From: an uncultured Mycoplasmatota bacterium
Lineage (GTDB): Bacteria > Bacillota_I > Bacilli_A > RF39 > UBA660
Length of the DNA stretch: 61,735 nt
Direction of reading: 5' to 3'
Assembly: GCA_946414095.1 (NCBI GenBank)
Contig: CAMKNB010000004.1
Span: 1-61,735 of the forward strand
Shown here: piece after piece, positions 44,000-52,758 of the stretch
Position numbering within the stretch: the first letter of the stretch is position 1
How the letters are laid out: each line of letters starts with the position of its first letter
The notes under the pieces: model-generated
What the model was told of the DNA's origin: nothing
What the model saw: only the letters and a program-made list of their open reading frames with translations
Database searches by the model: none
Translations under genes and position numbers: made by a program

Positions 44000-45397
44000 C
44001 TAATTCTTTTTAATTCTAGAAACTAATATTTCTTCCATTATGAATGATAATACAACTCCAGCAAATAGTGGAATGTTATCACTAATATATTCCATTGTAA
44101 AGTCACCAAATAATGTAAATACAATTCCTAGAACAAGAATTATAAATGGTACAATAGCAGCTACTTTAATCATAAAGTTTCCACCAGGTACTTTATATGG
44201 TCTTTTAACATCTTTATCTGTTTTTCTAAGTTTTAAGAATGCTAAGAACATTGGAACATAACTAATTAATAATGTAATCCAACTTAAACAGAAGAATAAA
44301 CTAAAGTTAGCTCCTGCATCTTCACTAATATAATTAGCAATTACTCCACCAATTACTATGATACTTGCTACAATACCATTAATAATTGATGCTTTATAAG
44401 GAACACCTTCTTCATTTACTGGTTTAAATACTTCTGGCATTCCACCATCTTCTGCTGCATATTTAGCAACTTCATTAACTCCAAATGACCAAGAAGCAAT
44501 ATTTGCGATAAATGTATAAATAAACATAAATCCTGCAATTATTACTAATGTATTAGAAAGTCCTTCAGCAATTCCTACACTACTAAATAATGTAACAAGA
44601 ACTTCAACTACATTTTCTGGATCCATTTGTGCAACTACTTCTGGATCTAATGCAATATTAAATCCTGTTGCTGGAAGTACATAGAAAACAGCCATTAATA
44701 ATCCACCAAATATCAAAGCTTTTGGTATTTGCTTTTTAGGATCATCCATATCTTCAGCCCAAGTACCAACTACTTCAAATCCCATGAAGTTAAATAAGAT
44801 AATTGAGATGAATGATAATTCACCTAAATTTAATGATGGGAATAAATCCCCAAAACTTGTAATTGGATTAGCACTATGTCCAGTTGAAACAACTGAATAA
44901 ATACCTAAAAGTCCAATTCCAAGAAGTAATATAATTTTAAAAGCAGTACCAATATTTACTATTGTTTTGCTTTCTCCAATTCTTTGAGTTCCTAAGAATG
45001 TTACTAACCAAACATAAGCAAGTTGAATCAATAACAATGCCCAAATTGATAGTTCAATATTGAACATTCCTGCAACTATATCTGTTAGGGCAACAGCAAG
45101 TGATGAAATCCATAATGGGAAATTAACCCAATAGTTCCATGCAACACGTCCAGCCCATTTAGGACCAAATGCTCTTTTTACCCAATCATACATACCACCT
45201 TCACTTGGATATGTAGTTCCAAGTTCTGCAGTAATCATACCATATGGTAAACAGAAACCAATTAAAAGTAATATCCACCAAAAGTATTGAGTATTTCCAA
45301 TAGCTGCAGTAGGCATTACTGATTCACAAACAAGTGTAAGGCAAACTGTACCTAATATGGCATCAAACAATTTGAATTTTTTCTTTTTCTTTTCCAT
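44000..45397 (-). CDS. aguD: Agmatine/putrescine antiporter (APC family)
   Basis: This 465-residue amino acid/polyamine permease has about twelve transmembrane helices. The N-terminus ILGTVCLTLVCESVMPTAAIG and the GGMYDWVKRAFGPKWAGR element of helix 2-3 are typical of APC exchangers. Flanked by aguA and putrescine carbamoyltransferase genes, it should import agmatine and export putrescine. The start is two bases after the carbamoyltransferase stop and the SD is inside that gene. Substrate assignment is by context. Confidence 0.85.
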   Translation of the reverse strand: MEKKKKKFKLFDAILGTVCLTLVCESVMPTAAIGNTQYFWWILLLIGFCLPYGMITAELGTTYPSEGGMYDWVKRAFGPKWAGRVAWNYWVNFPLWISSLAVALTDIVAGMFNIELSIWALLLIQLAYVWLVTFLGTQRIGESKTIVNIGTAFKIILLLGIGLLGIYSVVSTGHSANPITSFGDLFPSLNLGELSFISIILFNFMGFEVVGTWAEDMDDPKKQIPKALIFGGLLMAVFYVLPATGFNIALDPEVVAQMDPENVVEVLVTLFSSVGIAEGLSNTLVIIAGFMFIYTFIANIASWSFGVNEVAKYAAEDGGMPEVFKPVNEEGVPYKASIINGIVASIIVIGGVIANYISEDAGANFSLFFCLSWITLLISYVPMFLAFLKLRKTDKDVKRPYKVPGGNFMIKVAAIVPFIILVLGIVFTLFGDFTMEYISDNIPLFAGVVLSFIMEEILVSRIKKN

Positions 45398-45399
45398 TT

Positions 45400-46374
45400 T
45401 TATTTTTTACCTTCCATAATTCTTAATGTTTCTTGTTCTTTACCCATTAAAGTAACAAGTATAGCTCTCATAGCAGTTAATCTATTTTCTGCTTCATCAA
45501 ACACTACTGAGTATTTAGAGTCCATAACTTCATCAGTAACCTCCTCACCTCTAGTAGCAGGAAGACAATGCATAAATTTAACTGTAGGACTAGCTTTTTT
45601 AATTTTATCCATGCTAACTTGATATTTTGGATAGAATATTTTCATTCTTTCTTCTTCTGGTAATTCAGATTCATATAATCCATACCAAACATCTGTATAA
45701 ATGAAGTCTGCATCTTTTAATGCTTCATCTTCATTCTCTGTGATTAAGAAAGTTCCTCCAGATTTTTCACAATTCTTTTTACATATTTTTTGAAAATGTT
45801 CATTTAATTGGAAGCCTTTAGGTCCATATTGAACAAAATGACCACCTAAATGTGTAGTTAGCATTGCTAAACTTGCACAAACTTGAGTTGCATCTCCAAA
45901 AAATACAATCTTTAAATCCTCAAACTTTTTATTTTTAGGTTTATGTTCATAAATAGTAATTAAATCTCCTAGTTCTTGAGTAGGATGATTATAATCACTC
46001 ATACCATTTATTACAGGTACTCCTGCATGTTCTGCAAGTGTCGTAATAGATTTATGTTCAATTACACGTGCCATTAGTATATCAGTTAGTCTACCTAATA
46101 CTTTAGCAGTATCATATAAACTTTCATGAGCTCCTAATTGAATTTGGCCAGGTGCTAAATATTGAGCATGTCCACCTAGTTGAGTCATAGCTGTTTCAAA
46201 TGAAACTCTAGTACGAGTTGATTTCTGTTCGAAAACCATTCCTAATGTTTTATGATATAAAACATTTAGAACATTACCTTCCTTAAGATACTTTTTCATC
46301 TTAATTCCTAGATTCTTCATTGCTAGAATTTCTTCTTTAGAAAAATCTTGAGTATCAACAAAGTTTTTCTGCAA
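45400..46374 (-). CDS. ptcA: Putrescine carbamoyltransferase
   Basis: The enzyme phosphorolyses carbamoylputrescine to putrescine and carbamoyl phosphate. The 324-residue protein has the carbamoyl-phosphate site [12 protein letters not shown], then [40 protein letters not shown] and the [11 protein letters not shown] site, closely matching Enterococcus PtcA as I recall it. It is about 15 residues shorter at the C-terminus, where PtcA carries an extra helix. The start codon is TTG (46374), set by the SD AGGAGGTGA eight bases upstream; no ATG fits. It is the first gene of the agmatine operon. Confidence 0.93.
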   Translation of the reverse strand: MQKNFVDTQDFSKEEILAMKNLGIKMKKYLKEGNVLNVLYHKTLGMVFEQKSTRTRVSFETAMTQLGGHAQYLAPGQIQLGAHESLYDTAKVLGRLTDILMARVIEHKSITTLAEHAGVPVINGMSDYNHPTQELGDLITIYEHKPKNKKFEDLKIVFFGDATQVCASLAMLTTHLGGHFVQYGPKGFQLNEHFQKICKKNCEKSGGTFLITENEDEALKDADFIYTDVWYGLYESELPEEERMKIFYPKYQVSMDKIKKASPTVKFMHCLPATRGEEVTDEVMDSKYSVVFDEAENRLTAMRAILVTLMGKEQETLRIMEGKK

Positions 46375-46432
46375 CTATTTCACCTCCTTCCGTCTACTAT
46401 ACCCCATATTATAATTATAGCTTTTTAAATAT

Positions 46433-46451
46433 AAAAAGTCTATTACTTTTT
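46433..46451 (-). terminator. Terminator after potD
   Basis: AAAAAGT/ACTTTTT stem with a five-base loop (46433-46439, 46445-46451) directly after the potD stop, separating the Pot and agmatine transcripts. Confidence 0.65.
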
Positions 46452-47453
46452 CTACTTTATTTCAGCCCAAATTTTATCATACTTTGAAATATTACTTCCA
46501 ATATTCTCAACATAGTTACTATTGTATAAAATATTATATAGTTCTCCTACTTCAACATTAAGATTACTATATGTTGTATTTAAGTATGGATAGTAGTCAG
46601 TTATTTTTTTATTAATATCAGAGCGTAATAAATAATTTATAAATTTATATGCATTCTCTATATTTTTTGACCCTTTTACAAGAACATAATTATCTAAACT
46701 AATTGCAAATCCATCACTAGGATATATTATTTCAATATTATTATTTGCTTCATGAGCTAATGTTGCTTCAGCATTCCATATAACACCAATATCAACTTCA
46801 TTAGTAATTAAAAATGTTTTAGGACTATCACTATCAAATGCTTTGACATTATTATTTATATTTAGTAACCATTTTTTAGCTTCTTCTAATTCTTCACTAT
46901 CAGTACTATTCATGTTATGAAGATTTGCAAGTAATGCCATACCAATCACAATTCTTTGATCATCAAGTAACACTATATTATTTTTATATTTTGGATTTAA
47001 TAAATCATTATAACTTTTTATATCATCTTTAATCCTATCTCTATTAACTGCTATTACTGATGTTGCAGCTAGAAATGGTATTGAGTATTCATTATTAAGA
47101 TCAAACTTTTGATTTAAAAATAATGAATTAATATTATTAAAATTATCAATTTTACTCTTATCTATTTTTTCAAGCATATCTCTACTCTTCATTAACTCTA
47201 CCATATAATCACTTGGAAAAATCAAATCATATGTTCCTTTTTTAGATGAAGCTATTTTAGCAAGTAATTCCTCATTAGATGAATATGTTCCATAATTTAC
47301 TTTAATATCATATTCACGTTCAAAATCGCTTATTATTTCATATGGAATATAAGAAGACCAATTAAGTACGTTAAGTTCACCATTTTTATAATTTTTACTA
47401 CTACATCCACATAACAATAAAACACTTATTATTATAAATAATATTTTTTTCAT
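46452..47453 (-). CDS. potD: Spermidine/putrescine ABC transporter substrate-binding lipoprotein PotD
   Basis: The 333-residue protein starts with a lipoprotein signal with the lipobox LLCGC (mature Cys17) followed by SSKNYKNG. The sequence LNVLNWSSYIPYEIISDFE and VNYGTYSSNEELLAKI is typical of PotD/PotF. It should capture polyamines outside the cell and hand them to PotBC. It overlaps potC by four bases and ends the operon. The known polyamine-binding acidic residues cannot be checked reliably by eye. Confidence 0.92.
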   Translation of the reverse strand: MKKILFIIISVLLLCGCSSKNYKNGELNVLNWSSYIPYEIISDFEREYDIKVNYGTYSSNEELLAKIASSKKGTYDLIFPSDYMVELMKSRDMLEKIDKSKIDNFNNINSLFLNQKFDLNNEYSIPFLAATSVIAVNRDRIKDDIKSYNDLLNPKYKNNIVLLDDQRIVIGMALLANLHNMNSTDSEELEEAKKWLLNINNNVKAFDSDSPKTFLITNEVDIGVIWNAEATLAHEANNNIEIIYPSDGFAISLDNYVLVKGSKNIENAYKFINYLLRSDINKKITDYYPYLNTTYSNLNVEVGELYNILYNSNYVENIGSNISKYDKIWAEIK

Positions 47454-48235
47454 AATGCCTCTTTTCTTAGTTTTCTACTTTGTATTAATGTAAGGGTTAT
47501 TAACGATACAAAAGTAAATACTAAAAGTATTGATGTTAATGCATTAACATCAGGAGTTATTCCACTTTTCATTATTGAATAAATATATAATGGTAATGTA
47601 TTACTTCCAGGTCCTGCTGTAAAATAACTGATAACAACATCATCTAATGACAAAGTAAAAACTAATGTTGCCCCACTAATAATGCCAGGAGTAATAATTG
47701 GCATTATTATTTTTTTAAATATTGCATAATTACTAGCACCTAAATCTTTTGCTGCTTCTTCATAAGTTAATGTTTGACTTGTAAGTGTAGTTTTAACACT
47801 AACAATTACATATGGAATTGAAAAAGCAATATGAGAAAGAATAATTGAGTAAATACTTAGTTCTAATTTCATTAAAGTATATATTGATAACAATGAAATA
47901 CCAAGAACTATTTCAGGTATTACTATTGGAATATATATTAAGCTATTAATTGTCTTTTTAAGTGGAAAGTCGAATTTATAAAGACCATATGCAGAAATAG
48001 TACCAATTATAGTTGAAATAACTGTACTTATTACTGCAACTAATAATGTATTAATAAATGCATTAATTAAGTCAGTGTTTTTAGTAATATTTAGATACCA
48101 TTTAAAAGAAAATTCTTCAAATATTAGATTTGTTGAACCACTATTAAAAGAATATGCAATTAATACACTAATTGGCAAATATAAAAATATAAATACTAAT
48201 ATAACAAATAAAGATTTAGAATATTTACTCTTCAT
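47450..48235 (-). CDS. potC: Spermidine/putrescine ABC permease PotC
   Basis: The 261-residue BPD-type permease has six helices. The cytoplasmic EAA loop TYEEAAKDLGASNYAIFKKIIMP is intact, and the N-terminal LPISVLIAYSFNSG is standard for PotC. It starts at the base at which PotB ends and overlaps potD by four bases. Confidence 0.92.
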   Translation of the reverse strand: MKSKYSKSLFVILVFIFLYLPISVLIAYSFNSGSTNLIFEEFSFKWYLNITKNTDLINAFINTLLVAVISTVISTIIGTISAYGLYKFDFPLKKTINSLIYIPIVIPEIVLGISLLSIYTLMKLELSIYSIILSHIAFSIPYVIVSVKTTLTSQTLTYEEAAKDLGASNYAIFKKIIMPIITPGIISGATLVFTLSLDDVVISYFTAGPGSNTLPLYIYSIMKSGITPDVNALTSILLVFTFVSLITLTLIQSRKLRKEAL

Positions 48236-49089
48236 TAGAAACCTCCTAAATCATCCATCTTACCACCAAGACGTTTATATAATTTAACAAGCAAGAATGT
48301 AACGATAATTAAGAATATTGATATAGCTGAACCAAACGGCCAATTTCTAGCTGTTAAGAATTGGTTCTTTATTAAATTACCAATAATCATTATTTTTCCA
48401 CCACCGAGAATATCAGTTATAAAGAAATATCCAATAGCTGGAATAAACACCATTAATGAACCATTAAATACACCAGATATTGTTTCAGGTATAATTATTT
48501 TTCTAAATATTTGTAATGGCTTTGCACCTAAATCTTTTGCTGCTTCAATTAAATCATTATTAATTTCAAATACAGAAGAACAAATAGGAAGTAACATAAA
48601 AGGAAGTAACGTATAAACCATACCAACAATAATTCCAAATTTGTTATACATTAAATCTAATGGATTAGATATAATACCACTAGCAATTAATCCATTATTA
48701 ATAATTCCATTTTTTCTAAGAAGAATAATCCATCCATAAGTTCTTATTAAAGAATTTGTTAAAAATGGAATCATTATTAATTTAGTTACTAAATTTTGAA
48801 CATGAACACTTTTTCTTCTTAATATAAGAGCAAATGGATATGAAATAACAATACAAATAATTGTAGTAATTATTCCAATCATAACAGACTTAAATAATAT
48901 TTTTAAATATGTTAAATCAAATATTTTAATATAATTATTTAATGTAAATTTATATAGTACTCCACCATAAGAATCACTTGTACAAAAACTTAAAAACAAA
49001 ATATAAAGCAAAGGTAAAACAATTAGTATAAATGTATATACTAATACAGGTAATGTAAAAATTGTTTTAAATATTTTATTATTTTTCAT
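48235..49089 (-). CDS. potB: Spermidine/putrescine ABC permease PotB
   Basis: The 284-residue permease has six helices, the EAA loop LIEAAKDLGAKPLQIFRKIIIP, and the N-terminal LPVLVYTFILIVLPLLYILFLSF. It is the partner of PotC and starts two bases after potA. Confidence 0.92.
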   Translation of the reverse strand: MKNNKIFKTIFTLPVLVYTFILIVLPLLYILFLSFCTSDSYGGVLYKFTLNNYIKIFDLTYLKILFKSVMIGIITTIICIVISYPFALILRRKSVHVQNLVTKLIMIPFLTNSLIRTYGWIILLRKNGIINNGLIASGIISNPLDLMYNKFGIIVGMVYTLLPFMLLPICSSVFEINNDLIEAAKDLGAKPLQIFRKIIIPETISGVFNGSLMVFIPAIGYFFITDILGGGKIMIIGNLIKNQFLTARNWPFGSAISIFLIIVTFLLVKLYKRLGGKMDDLGGF

Positions 49090-49091
49090 TC

Positions 49092-50159
49092 TTATTTCCT
49101 TAATGGTACAATTCTATTACTATCAAATTTTATATAAACATTTTCATTTTCTTTGAATTTAGATTCATCAGTTGTAGAAACCTTAACATTAAAGTCTCCA
49201 GGGATATCAACTATTAAACTAGTTGAATTACCACTATATGTTGAATCAATAATTACACCTTTAATAGAACCAATAAGTTCATTTTTACTAACATTTATAT
49301 CCTCTGGCCTAATTACTACTTTTATATCTTCACCCTTCTCAAATGATTCTTCAGTTTTAATATCTATTTCAAAACCTTCTAACATAGAAACTTTAATACC
49401 ACCTTCTATTGTTTTTAAAACTTTAGCTGATATTATATTTGCTTCTCCTATAAAATCAGCAACAAATACACTTTTAGGATGATTATAAATATTTTCTGGT
49501 GTATCAAGCTGTACAATATCACCTTTATTAATAATTGCTATTCTATCACTCATACTTAAAGCTTCGTCTTGTGCATGAGTAACATATATAAATGTAATTC
49601 CTAGTTTCTTTTGTAATTTTTTAAGTTCAACTTGCATACTTTTTCTTAATTTTAAATCAAGAGAACATAAAGACTCATCAAGTAATAAAACTTTAGGATT
49701 CATAACTATTCCTCTAGCAATAGCTACTCTTTGTTGTTGACCACCAGATAAATCATGTGGATATCTATCTTCAAATCCTTTTAGTTTGACTAACTCTATT
49801 GCAGAAGAAACTCTTTTATTTATTTCTTTTTCATCTACTTTTTTCATTCTAAGGCCAAAACTAACATTTTCTCTAACTGTCATTTTAGGAAATAGGGCAA
49901 AATTCTGAAAAATAGTATTTACTTCTCTCTTAGTAGCATCAATGTCAGTAACATCTTTAGAATCAATAAATACTTTTCCACTTGTTACTTTTTCAAGACC
50001 AGATATCATTCTTAAAACAGTTGTTTTTCCACAACCAGATGAACCTAATAATGTAATAAATTCTCCTTCATAAATATCTAAAGAAAAATTTTTAATTACA
50101 TACTTATCATCAAATTTTTTACTAACATTCTCTAATCTTACAATAACATTTTCTTTCAT
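49092..50159 (-). CDS. potA: Spermidine/putrescine ABC transporter ATPase PotA
   Basis: The 355-residue ATPase powers polyamine uptake. It has Walker A LLGSSGCGKTTVLR, the Q-loop FQNFALFPKMTV, the signature LSGGQQQRVAIARG, Walker B VLLLDESLCSLDL (the Pro of the usual DEP is Ser here) and the His-switch YVTHAQDEAL. A C-terminal TOBE regulatory domain covers about 240-355. It is the first gene of potABCD, with a clear promoter upstream. Confidence 0.94.
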   Translation of the reverse strand: MKENVIVRLENVSKKFDDKYVIKNFSLDIYEGEFITLLGSSGCGKTTVLRMISGLEKVTSGKVFIDSKDVTDIDATKREVNTIFQNFALFPKMTVRENVSFGLRMKKVDEKEINKRVSSAIELVKLKGFEDRYPHDLSGGQQQRVAIARGIVMNPKVLLLDESLCSLDLKLRKSMQVELKKLQKKLGITFIYVTHAQDEALSMSDRIAIINKGDIVQLDTPENIYNHPKSVFVADFIGEANIISAKVLKTIEGGIKVSMLEGFEIDIKTEESFEKGEDIKVVIRPEDINVSKNELIGSIKGVIIDSTYSGNSTSLIVDIPGDFNVKVSTTDESKFKENENVYIKFDSNRIVPLRK

Positions 50160-50183
50160 ATATTCATCCCCTATTATAAAAAC

Positions 50184-50213
50184 ATTATATCATGATAATA
50201 ATATTTAGTCCAA
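50184..50213 (-). promoter_or_regulatory. Promoter of potABCD
   Basis: Minus strand TTGGAC (50208-50213) and TATAAT (50184-50189) with an 18-base spacer; the -10 is also an extended type (TGATATAAT). Confidence 0.78.
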
Positions 50214-50246
50214 CATTATAACGACACTTTTTATTTACTAATAGAA

Positions 50247-50252
50247 TATAAT
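50247..50252 (+). promoter_or_regulatory. -10 element of the SsuA-like operon
   Basis: TATAAT in GAATATAATAATATGG on the plus strand, 25 bases before the ATG at 50278. The -35 is weak. Confidence 0.5.
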
Positions 50253-50277
50253 AATATGGAAGAAAGAGAGGAATAAA

Positions 50278-51252
50278 ATGAAAAGAATTATTATCGTTTT
50301 ATTAACCATTTTCATTATTTTTTCTTTAGTATTAATAACTACTAAGAAAAAAAATGATAAAAATAAAATTATTGTTTCCGAAGTAACTCATTCAGTATTC
50401 TATGCTCCATGGTATGTTGCTATTGAAAATGGTTACTTTAAAGATGAAGGACTAGATATAGAAGTTGTTTTAACTCCGGGAGCTGATAAAGTTGCAACAT
50501 CAGTAATTTCAGGAGACACTCAAATTGGTTTTTCCGGACCAGAAGCAACAATATATGTATACAAAAATTCAAATGAAAAATTAATAACATTTGCTTCATT
50601 AACTAAAAAAGATGGACAATTTATAGTAGGAGACTGCAAATATAAAGATAAATTTAATATGGAAGACTTGATTGGTAAAAAAGTATTAGCAGGAAGAAGT
50701 GGTGGTATGCCACTCATGATGTTTAAATATGCTTTAAAAGAATCAAACATAGATGAAAGTGATATTAAAATAGACACAAGTGTTGAGTTTGCTGGATTAA
50801 CAGGTGCTTATATTGCAAGAGAAGGAGATTTTGTTAATTTATTCGAACCAAACGCTACTAGTATTGAAAAACAAAAATATGGTTGCGTTTTAGCATCGCT
50901 TGGAAATATAACTGGTACTGTTCCCTATACAGCATTTTACGCTAAAGAAGAATTTATAAATAATAATAAAGATAAAATCAAAAAATTTAATAATGCATTA
51001 AATAAAGGATTAAAATTTGTACATAATAATGATTCAAGAACAATAGCTGAAGCAATCATAAATGAATTTCCAGATACAACTATCCAAGATTTAACTACAC
51101 TTGTAGAAAGATATAAAAATATAGACTCTTGGTATAATAATACTACTATTAATATAGATGATTATTATAGATTAATAGATATAATGATTTATGGTAAAAC
51201 TTTAGATAAAAAAATAGCTATAGAAGCACTAACAACCAATGAATTTAATTAG
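50278..51252 (+). CDS. SsuA/ThiY-type ABC transporter substrate-binding protein, membrane-anchored
   Basis: The 324-residue protein belongs to the NMT1/SsuA family (SEVTHSVFYAPWYVAIENGYF, then EGLDIEVVLTPGADK and SGDTQIGFSGPE). The N-terminus is a hydrophobic helix (about 4-20) followed by Lys-rich residues, without a lipobox Cys, so it should remain anchored as a signal-anchor protein. This family binds sulfonates, taurine or thiamine precursors; the substrate cannot be fixed. I find no TPP riboswitch-like element before it. The ATPase start lies inside its 3' end. Confidence 0.85.
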   Translation: MKRIIIVLLTIFIIFSLVLITTKKKNDKNKIIVSEVTHSVFYAPWYVAIENGYFKDEGLDIEVVLTPGADKVATSVISGDTQIGFSGPEATIYVYKNSNEKLITFASLTKKDGQFIVGDCKYKDKFNMEDLIGKKVLAGRSGGMPLMMFKYALKESNIDESDIKIDTSVEFAGLTGAYIAREGDFVNLFEPNATSIEKQKYGCVLASLGNITGTVPYTAFYAKEEFINNNKDKIKKFNNALNKGLKFVHNNDSRTIAEAIINEFPDTTIQDLTTLVERYKNIDSWYNNTTINIDDYYRLIDIMIYGKTLDKKIAIEALTTNEFN

Positions 51253-51973
51253 AATAACTAATCTATCTAAATCATATTACTCTATTAATGAAGAAACAAA
51301 AGCAATAGATGAAATATCATTTAATATTAACAATGAATTTACTGGAATAATTGGACCAAGTGGATGTGGAAAAAGTTCAATTCTAAATATCATATCAAAA
51401 CAAGATAATGACTATAATGGTAAAATTATAAAATCAAATAATTTAAAAATTGGATATATGCTTCAAGAAGATGCACTATTCCCTTGGCTAACAATATATG
51501 AAAATGCTATTTTAGGTTTAAAAGTATCAAAATCTTTAAATGAAGAGAATATAAAATATGTTCTTCATTTATTAAAAAAATATAACTTATTTGAATTTAA
51601 AGATAAATATCCAAGTGAATTATCTGGCGGTATGAAACAAAGAGTTGCTTTAATTAGAACACTTGCTATTAAACCAGACCTTCTGTTATTAGATGAACCA
51701 TTCTCAGCATTAGATTATCAAACAAGACTAAGTGTATGTGATGATGTATATAAGATTATTAAAGAGGAAAATAAAGCAGTTGTTATTGTAACACATGATG
51801 TATCAGAAGCCATTTCATTCTGTGATAAAGTAATTGTATTAACCAAAAGACCAGCTAAAATTAAAAATATATATCACATAAATCATAATAAAGAAGATAT
51901 TCCTACAAAAAATAGAAAAAAAGAAGATTTTCAATATTATTTTGATTTAATATGGAGTGATATAGAAAAATGA
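51239..51973 (+). CDS. ABC transporter ATPase (SsuB/TauB/ThiZ type)
   Basis: The 244-residue ATPase has Walker A GIIGPSGCGKSSILN, the Q-loop MLQEDALFPWLTIY, signature LSGGMKQRVALIR, Walker B LLLLDEPFSALD and H-switch VVIVTHDVSEAI. It overlaps the substrate-binding gene by 14 bases and the permease by four (ATGA). It drives the import of the SsuA-like protein's ligand. Confidence 0.92.
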   Translation: MNLIRITNLSKSYYSINEETKAIDEISFNINNEFTGIIGPSGCGKSSILNIISKQDNDYNGKIIKSNNLKIGYMLQEDALFPWLTIYENAILGLKVSKSLNEENIKYVLHLLKKYNLFEFKDKYPSELSGGMKQRVALIRTLAIKPDLLLLDEPFSALDYQTRLSVCDDVYKIIKEENKAVVIVTHDVSEAISFCDKVIVLTKRPAKIKNIYHINHNKEDIPTKNRKKEDFQYYFDLIWSDIEK

Positions 51974-52737
51974 CATATAAAAAATATATTTCAAAAATAA
52001 AAAAGAAAAAAAGAACAATTGTAATATGTAGATTGTTTATATTAATTTCGTTTGTATTTTTATGGCAATTACTAGCAGATAAAAATTATATTAATACATT
52101 TATTACAAGTTCTCCTAAAAACATAATATTATCAATTATTAATTTATATAATCATAATAATTTATTATTTCATATTTGGATAACAATTAAAGAAGTATTA
52201 TTATCATTTACAATTACAAGTATTCTTTCTATACTAATAGCAATTCTATTTTACAATCATAATATTTTATATAAAATATTAGATCCATTTATAACATTAT
52301 TTAATTCTCTTCCAAAAGTAGCATTAGGTCCCATAATAATTATATGGATAGGTGCTAATACAAAAAGTATAATTACAATTTCAATCTTAATATCAATAAT
52401 AGTTAGTATGCAAACAATATATAATAGTTTTGAAAATACTGATAAGTTAAAAATAAAATTATTAAAATCATTTAATGCAACAAAAAAAGATATATTAATA
52501 TACGCAGTAATACCTTCTAATAAAAGTGTTATATTAAGTACACTAAAAATTAATATATCAATGTGTTTAATTGGAGTTATAACAGGAGAATTTCTTACTT
52601 CTAAAGCAGGTATTGGTTATTTAATTCTATATGGTTCACAAGTTTTTAATTTAAATCTAGTAATGTCGGGAATATTTCTTCTAATGATTATTTCATATAT
52701 TATGTATAATTTAGTTTTATATATATCAAAAAGATAG
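51970..52737 (+). CDS. ABC transporter permease (SsuC/TauC/ThiX type)
   Basis: In this 255-residue BPD-type permease, six helices surround an EAA-like loop (KIKLLKSFNATKKDILIYAVIP), and LPKVALGPIIIIWIGANTKS is the characteristic SsuC segment. It ends the three-gene operon, just before a strong bidirectional terminator. Confidence 0.9.
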   Translation: MTYKKYISKIKKKKRTIVICRLFILISFVFLWQLLADKNYINTFITSSPKNIILSIINLYNHNNLLFHIWITIKEVLLSFTITSILSILIAILFYNHNILYKILDPFITLFNSLPKVALGPIIIIWIGANTKSIITISILISIIVSMQTIYNSFENTDKLKIKLLKSFNATKKDILIYAVIPSNKSVILSTLKINISMCLIGVITGEFLTSKAGIGYLILYGSQVFNLNLVMSGIFLLMIISYIMYNLVLYISKR

Positions 52738-52758
52738 TTTAATATTAAACTATCTTTT
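52729..52758. terminator. Bidirectional terminator between convergent genes
   Basis: Perfect palindrome, AAAAGATAGTTTAAT with its complement, covering both stop codons (52737 and 52757). Confidence 0.88.

Noticed and set aside
50160-50277. TPP or other riboswitch before the SsuA/ThiY-type transporter
   Set aside because: The 118-base divergent intergenic region holds only promoters for both sides; none of the conserved CTGAGA-type or ACCTGA-type TPP elements is seen.
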